From: Monoraphidium neglectum
Taxonomy: Eukaryota > Chlorophyta > Chlorophyceae > Sphaeropleales > Selenastraceae
NCBI RefSeq assembly: GCF_000611645.1
Contig: NW_014013127.1
Coordinates: forward strand, 14,367-27,752
Direction: 5' to 3'
Length of the DNA stretch: 13,386 nt
Under the pieces are notes generated by a model. The model was given only the letters and a program-made list of their open reading frames with translations. It ran no database searches and had not been told where the DNA came from. This document shows, piece by piece, positions 9,070 to 13,386 of the stretch (positions are counted from its first letter, which is position 1; each line of letters starts with the position of its first letter). A program made the translations under genes and the position numbers.

Positions 9070-9894
9070 ATGGACCTTATCGTCCGCAGGCTGGAGAGCG
9101 GTGATTACGACAAAGGTACCATGCAACTGGAACCAGCAACCGCATCTTAGGGTGCAGTCCATGTTGCCCGCCGCTCACGCGCTCTGTTCACGCTGGTTCT
9201 GAAATGCGCCGCCTGCCTTGCCGATCCGACAGGCTTCCTGGGTCTCCTGGCCCAGCTGACCACAGTCGGGGACATCGACAAGACTGCATTTGAACGTAAG
9301 CACATGGGTGTGCATGGGAGAGCCTGTCTCGGAGTACGGTGGCCCCTGCGGGGTGGGCCCTCGGCAGCGCCGTTGCGGCTTGCGCAGTCCTTCCTGGCTG
9401 TCAAACCTGAGTGGTGCGCAACGTCGTGGCAATCCCTGGACTTGCAGAGCGGCTCAAGGAGGTGTCAAGCGATGACTACCACATTGCCGTGGTGGAGGGT
9501 GCGGGGGTGGCGCAAACAGGGAGCTTGCCTAGAAATGCGTGCGCGCTCCCAAGGCCCGAGCAGCGCACAACGCGCGACACTCTGCAGCGTCACCAGCACC
9601 GTCTCGCGTGCAGCGCATGCAATGGAATGCCATTGCCCTTCTCGCGCAGACAAGGCCAGCGGCAAGCTGGTGGGCACGGCGGCGCTGATTGTGGAGCGCA
9701 AGTTCATCCATGCCTGCGGCAAGGCGAGCGGCGTGGCTGCACTCCGCATGCGGCCGGCGGCAGCAGAGCCCATGCGGGTCATCATGCTCATGGCTCTAAT
9801 GCATCAGGATTGTGCAAGCCTGTCCTCCCTCTCAAGGTTGTCTGCCCCTGCTAAGCATGCGTGCATGTGGCCGCGCGCACATGCACATGCATGT

Positions 9895-9941
<47 letters not shown>

Positions 9942-10904
9942 GCATCCATTCAACCAAACACATATTCCATTTACAAATGCCCTCAAGCTCCCCCACAGCA
10001 TGCACACAGACACGCATGAGCACACCCTCTCACAGGCGTGTCTGTTGATTCCCCCGCCACCGCCCTTATCACGCATTGATCCCAGGTCGGCCACATCGAG
10101 GACGTCGTAGTGGACCAGGCGGCACGCGGCCAGCGGCTCGGCCAGAGGTGCAAGCGGGGAGGCCCGGGGCCCGCCGCCAGGATGTGTGGGGCCTCCTGGC
10201 TCCCCATCGCTGCTGAAACGCCCTCGCCTAGCCGCGCCTGCCATCACGATCGTGATGCGCCGCGCGGCCCGCCCGGGGCCCGCTGCCCGGCGACCCGTCC
10301 TCAGCGGCCGCCGCCGCGGCTGCTTCAGCCGAAGGCAGCAGACGCCTTCCTCCCTTTGAACCCTTCCTCAGCCCACCCCTCCCCCATCATCCGTGGCCCA
10401 GGCTGATTGAAGAGCTGGTGCGTGTGTGCAAGGAGAAGGGGTGCTACAAGGTGATACTGGACTGCGCGGACCACAACGTGGCCTTCTACGAAAAGTGCGG
10501 GCTGACACGCAAGGAGATCCAGATGGTGCGCGGGGCACGAGTGCGAGATTGGCCTTGTGGAAGTTGGTGTGCGTGCATGCTTGCTTGTGTGTGTGTGTAT
10601 GTGCACCTGTGCGCGTGCATATGCGTGCGTGTTCGCATGAATGCATGTGTGTTTGTATGTGTGTATGTGTGTGTGTGTGTGTGTTTGTGCGTGCGTGTGT
10701 GTGTCTATGTGTGTGTCTATGTGTGTGTGTCACACTGGCTGAGTTTCGCTGCCGGGACTGGTGACAGCAAACTGCTTGGCTGCGAGTGGCGCAAGCTTGT
10801 ACTCGAGATGTGTGGCTTGGTCGACTGTCAACCATACAAATACTTCCCTTGGTGCGCGTCCACCCCACCTCTGCCGCACGCAGGTGCGCTACCTCGATCG
10901 ATGA
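9070..10904 (+). CDS. GNA1: Glucosamine-6-phosphate N-acetyltransferase, 7 exons
   Basis: This GNAT-family enzyme transfers acetyl from acetyl-CoA to glucosamine-6-phosphate, giving GlcNAc-6-P on the way to UDP-GlcNAc. Exons: 9070-9115, 9233-9295, 9448-9498, 9650-9723, 10086-10147, 10402-10525, 10884-10904 (TGA); phases agree at every join and give 146 residues, normal for a compact plant-type or yeast-type GNA1. Motifs in order: IVRRLESGDYDKGF, LAQLTTVGDID, HIAVVED, LIVERKFIHACGK, VGHIEDVVVD, the acetyl-CoA loop ARGQRLGQRLI (Q/RxxGxG/A type), CYKVILDC and NVAFYEKCGL. No transit peptide is visible, so it is probably cytosolic. Introns 4 and 6 are long and carry CA and TG tracts. Intron 4 uses a GC donor. 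Exon 7 encodes only six residues. Every conserved block of the family is present, so the call is firm. Confidence 0.93.
9724..10085 (+). other. GC-AG intron 4 of GNA1
   Basis: The donor reads GGCAAG|GCGAGC and the acceptor GATCCCAG|GTCGGC. Joining here gives HACGK|VGHIEDVVVD, the exact family spacing. The nearest in-phase GT (GGC|GTGGCT, six bases downstream) would add Ala-Ser-Gly between these blocks and has a poor donor consensus. Confidence 0.72.
9899..9935 (+). repeat. (AC)18 microsatellite in GNA1 intron 4
   Basis: A pure AC dinucleotide run of about 37 nt. It is preceded by alternating purine-pyrimidine sequence (GCGCGCACATGCACATGCATGTGC) from about 9873, so the whole block is prone to Z-DNA and slippage. 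Confidence 0.97.
10242..10257. repeat. 16-bp perfect palindrome in GNA1 intron 5
   Basis: CATCACGATCGTGATG is self-complementary over its full length with no loop spacer. It sits in intron 5, between the two repeat-bearing introns. It could be a dimer-factor site or chance. Confidence 0.8.
10557..10734 (+). repeat. TG-rich repeat block in GNA1 intron 6
   Basis: About 175 nt dominated by TG with interspersed TA, TC and CG steps; the longest pure (TG) run is at 10666-10684. It is the strand complement of the AC tract in intron 4 of the same gene, so both would be present as complementary sequences in one pre-mRNA. Confidence 0.95.
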
Positions 10905-11029
10905 CGCTGTTGCGTGTGTCAGAAACCATAAATGGCTCCGCAGCTATCCTGAGCGTCTTGAAGTACAACTCCAGCGCGTGTGGCATGTTTTACCTTCTTT
11001 TGTGTGGACTGGTGGCAACTGTGATGTCC

Positions 11030-11034
11030 TGTAA
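11030..11034 (+). terminator. TGTAA poly(A) signal of GNA1
   Basis: An exact TGTAA lies 126 nt after the GNA1 stop codon, in the context GATGTCCTGTAATGTTGG. Position and sequence fit a chlorophyte poly(A) signal, so cleavage is expected about 10-20 nt downstream. Confidence 0.6.
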
Positions 11035-11315
11035 TGTTGGTCGAGGCTTGAGCGCACTTGCCGCCCCCTTGCACGGGCCGCCCTGATTTGGGACTCATGT
11101 CACAGACAGGCACGACGAGGCCTAGCAAGTGTGGATGGAACGTGCAATGTGCTCCACATGCTCTTCTAGTGTTGGGTGAAGCTCGTGTACCGCATCGCAA
11201 GGATTTGCCAGATGCAGCAGTATCGGTGCACTCATCATCACAGGGGCACAGCTTGCTTGGTCAGCATTTGGGATCGGTTGACCAGGTTGAGTCTTGCGCA
11301 CGACCGTGTCATTCA

Positions 11316-11375
11316 AATTGATCCGGAACAAATGAATCCTGGCCCAATTGATCCGGAACAAATGAATCCTGGCCC
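11316..11375 (+). repeat. Perfect 2 x 30-bp tandem duplication upstream of the AP2 gene
   Basis: Two identical 30-bp units lie back to back at 11316-11345 and 11346-11375, each starting AATTGATCCGGAACAAATGA. The block is bordered by ATTCAA on the left and ATTCAATT on the right. It is non-coding and lies about 210 bp before the AP2 start codon. The unit contains TCCGGA, a 6-bp palindrome. Confidence 0.97.
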
Positions 11376-11586
11376 ATTCAATTATAAGTGTATTTCCCGG
11401 ATCGGACCGTCGAACACTTGCCGGGCGTGTCCGTGCGACCTGCCGCGCAAAACTTGAAGCGGCACGCGTGGCTTTCAGAGATACATGCTAGCTTGTCTCC
11501 TAGGTACCTAATCCGCTCGGACGTACAGCTCACCCGCGTTTTGGCCAACTTGGACCGAGTCGTCTGCCTGCGCGAACACCAGCGGC

Positions 11587-13386
11587 ATGGAGGCACAGGG
11601 AACCCGCGATACGGATAACATGGAATACACGATGCCCCAGGCGGTGCGATTAGCCGAGCACAGGCGGGCCCGGGTGACGATCCGCAACTCGAACCCGCGC
11701 GCGCGCGCGCACTTGCGCGCGTGCGGCGCTCACTTGACTGGTCTCCCGCGCCTCAACACCCCCACAATCCAGGTGGATCAGCAAATATGCATGGATGCAG
11801 AGTTTGAGGAGGCGGTGGAAGGGCCTAGCCAACCTGGCGATCTGCAACTGGCAGCAGCAAGGGCGGCTGCTGGCAACACCAGCAGCCCCAGCATGCAGTC
11901 GGGTGGCAGCACCGGCGGCCACAGCAGCGGCGCAAGGCGCACGAGCGACACGCCAGCAAGCCCGATGAACATGTACGAGCCAATCATGGGCGAAAAGAAA
12001 AGCGGACTCAGGTGTGTGGGCACCCACGTCCGCATGCGTAGTTGATCCCACTGGATGGGGGGCGCACACAATCAAACAATATTTGCACCATGCAGTGGCC
12101 AACAACATCCCTCGCGCTGAGCGTCGGCACCAAATTGCTGCATCCACGGTCCTCAACACCGCAGGGGCGTCTTTTGGGACGCCAAGACCCTCCGATGGCG
12201 CTCCCAGATCGGCTTCCGCACCCGCAAGGTGCGTTTGCTGCCCCAAGCTTTTCATTCCTTACGGCAACATCAGCAGCTGGCAAGCAAAGTTCAGAGCAAC
12301 TGCGCACTCAACTTGACATTTGCGCGCAGGTTAATGGCATTCATTGCCACGACACGTGCTTGTGGGTGCTCCCCGTGCATCCGTCCGCCCACCTGTCGCC
12401 CATTGACCGGACATCCACTCCCACTGACACACACACGCACACATAAACTTTTCAACGCACATTTAACACACACACACACACACACACAAGGTGTTCAACG
12501 GCTACTTTGACACTGTGGAGGAGGCCGGCCGCGCATACGACATGAAGTACTTTGAGCTGCACGGCGACGACGCACGTGAGGTCGAGGTCACGTCAGCGCC
12601 TGGCCCGATACAACCATCACGCTTTTGCTGTCCGCCTTAGACATGCGTGTGGCATCATGACTGCCGGCATGCTGCTTTGTCTGCTGCTCAGCAACGCCAC
12701 GCGGGAAAACGCACGGCCCCTCTCACAGCATAGCAGCTGCCCACTCGCTCAACACACTCCCTCGGCCCGCCATCTGTGGCGCAGGGGCGGCCGCAGGCAA
12801 GACCAACTTTCCTGTTGAGGACTACTGCCCCGACCTGCACACCGCCGCCGGCCGCCCCGTCCCCCCAGAGGTCAGCGCGCGCGCCGCAGAGATTTGCGCC
12901 GCGCGTGCGCGCCGCGAGGCCGACGCGGCGGCGGCCGTCGCCGCTGCGGCGGCGGGCGGGGCGTCCGATGAGGAGGGCGAGCAGGGCGGGGAGCCCCAGC
13001 AGGAGTCGCTTGGGGCGGAAGCAATGGAAGCTTCGGAGCAGCTGGCGGTCCGCAGGAGCAAGCGGCGCGCGGCGCAGTCGAACCTGCTGGTGCATCTGGG
13101 GGAAGACTTTGTTTACGACGGCCCCGACAGCAGCGGCGACATGCAGGATGAGCCTGGCAGCGGCAGCAAGGGCAGGCCTGCCCCGTGCGGTGCGGGCCCA
13201 GACGGCGGGCTGAGCATCGACGACTTTCCCAACGGCGGCAGCAGCGGCGCGGGCGAGTGGGCCGGCGGCCAGGCGCGCCTTGAGAGCGGAGACCTCACGG
13301 CGCTGCAGGCGCTGGCGCAGCTCAGCGGCGACGCCGTGCTGATGGGCGACGCGCGCCTGGCCGCCGCCGCGCGGCCCGCGCGGGCG
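11587..13386 (+). CDS. AP2/ERF-domain transcription factor (3' partial)
   Basis: Five exons are proposed: 11587-11643, 11773-12011, 12165-12228, 12491-12575 and 12797 to the window end, still open. This gives 345 codons. The AP2 DNA-binding domain spans about residues 97-156 across three introns: KKSGLRGVFWDAKTLRWRSQ, IGFRTRKVFNGYFDTVEE, AGRAYDMKYFELHGDDA and RKTNFPVEDY. The conserved RGV, WR, GYFDT-EEA-RAYD and TNFP signatures are all there. It is a single AP2 domain in the visible part, preceded by a Ser/Gly-rich region and followed by an Ala/Glu/Gly-rich acidic tail with a basic patch RRSKRR near residue 235 that could serve nuclear import. Intron 1 (11644-11772) is in phase but optional, because the frame stays open through it. 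The start codon is the best visible ATG but is not proven. Target genes are unknown. Confidence 0.85.
11696..11722 (+). repeat. (CG)n run in AP2 intron 1
   Basis: A CG dinucleotide run (11696-11710) is followed by ACTTGCGCGCGTGC, a partly inverted copy. It is alternating purine-pyrimidine sequence able to adopt Z-DNA or a hairpin, inside the proposed first intron. Confidence 0.8.
12466..12488 (+). repeat. (AC)n tract abutting the exon 4 acceptor of the AP2 gene
   Basis: A pure AC run of 23 nt ends directly in AAG|GTGTTC, so the AG of the 3' splice site at 12489-12490 immediately follows the repeat. Shorter CA stretches occur at 12424-12443. Pyrimidine-rich sequence is limited to CTTTTC near 12448-12453. 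Confidence 0.9.

Larger units (their letters stand above)
10905..11586 (+). promoter_or_regulatory. Intergenic region between GNA1 and the AP2 gene
   Basis: These ~680 bp hold the GNA1 3'UTR (poly(A) signal at 11030-11034) and the presumed promoter of the AP2 gene. The latter part has a perfect 30-bp tandem duplication followed by an A/T-rich stretch with a TATA-like AATTATAAG at about 11379-11387, some 200 bp before the AP2 start codon. No conserved coding segment was recognised. Confidence 0.5.

Noticed and set aside
9895..9936. CRISPR-like or telomere-like array
   Set aside because: It is a simple AC dinucleotide run with no spacers and no telomeric unit.
9832..10247. Minus-strand small proteins with Val/Cys repeats in GNA1 intron 4
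   Set aside because: They are translations of the AC microsatellite in reverse and have no biological signature.

Overview
The window looks like nuclear DNA from a GC-rich green microalga, most likely a chlorophyte of the Chlorella/trebouxiophyte type. The evidence is short exons split by roughly 120-360 nt introns with GTGAGC/GTGCGT-like donors, TGTAA-type poly(A) signals, CA/TG microsatellites inside introns, and a homologue of the chloroplast RNA-binding protein MBB1/HCF107. This placement is an inference from gene content and splice style, not from a database match. No prokaryotic operons, rRNA, tRNA, CRISPR arrays or transposon ends were recognised.

Five protein genes can be assembled by hand from conserved protein segments and phase-compatible splice sites. 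Minus strand: (1) positions 1286 to about 1 (runs off the left edge), a HAT/TPR-repeat protein of the MBB1/HCF107 family; (2) positions 5798 to 2236, a large protein with an N-terminal hydrophobic leader, a Gln-rich stretch, about four membrane helices, low-complexity linkers and a clear U-box near the C-terminus, i.e. a candidate membrane-embedded E3 ubiquitin ligase. Plus strand: (3) 6352-8681, an eight-exon polyprenol reductase (SRD5A3/DFG10 family), first step from polyprenol to dolichol; (4) 9070-10904, a seven-exon glucosamine-6-phosphate N-acetyltransferase (GNA1) of 146 residues; (5) 11587 to the right edge, an AP2/ERF-domain transcription factor, 3' partial.

Genes 2 and 3 are divergent across a 553-bp spacer with a strikingly AT-rich core, likely a shared promoter region. 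Genes 3 and 4 sit head to tail and supply the two substrate branches (dolichyl phosphate and UDP-GlcNAc) that meet at the first step of lipid-linked N-glycan synthesis.

The less ordinary features are the membrane-plus-U-box architecture; at least two, probably three, GC-AG introns; an ATG inside one of those introns that is in frame with the U-box; complementary CA and TG tracts flanking GNA1 exons 5-6, whose removal or circularisation would keep the reading frame; a CA tract abutting a 3' splice site in the AP2 domain; and a perfect 30-bp tandem duplication upstream of the AP2 gene. All exon borders are hand-made and need transcript support.
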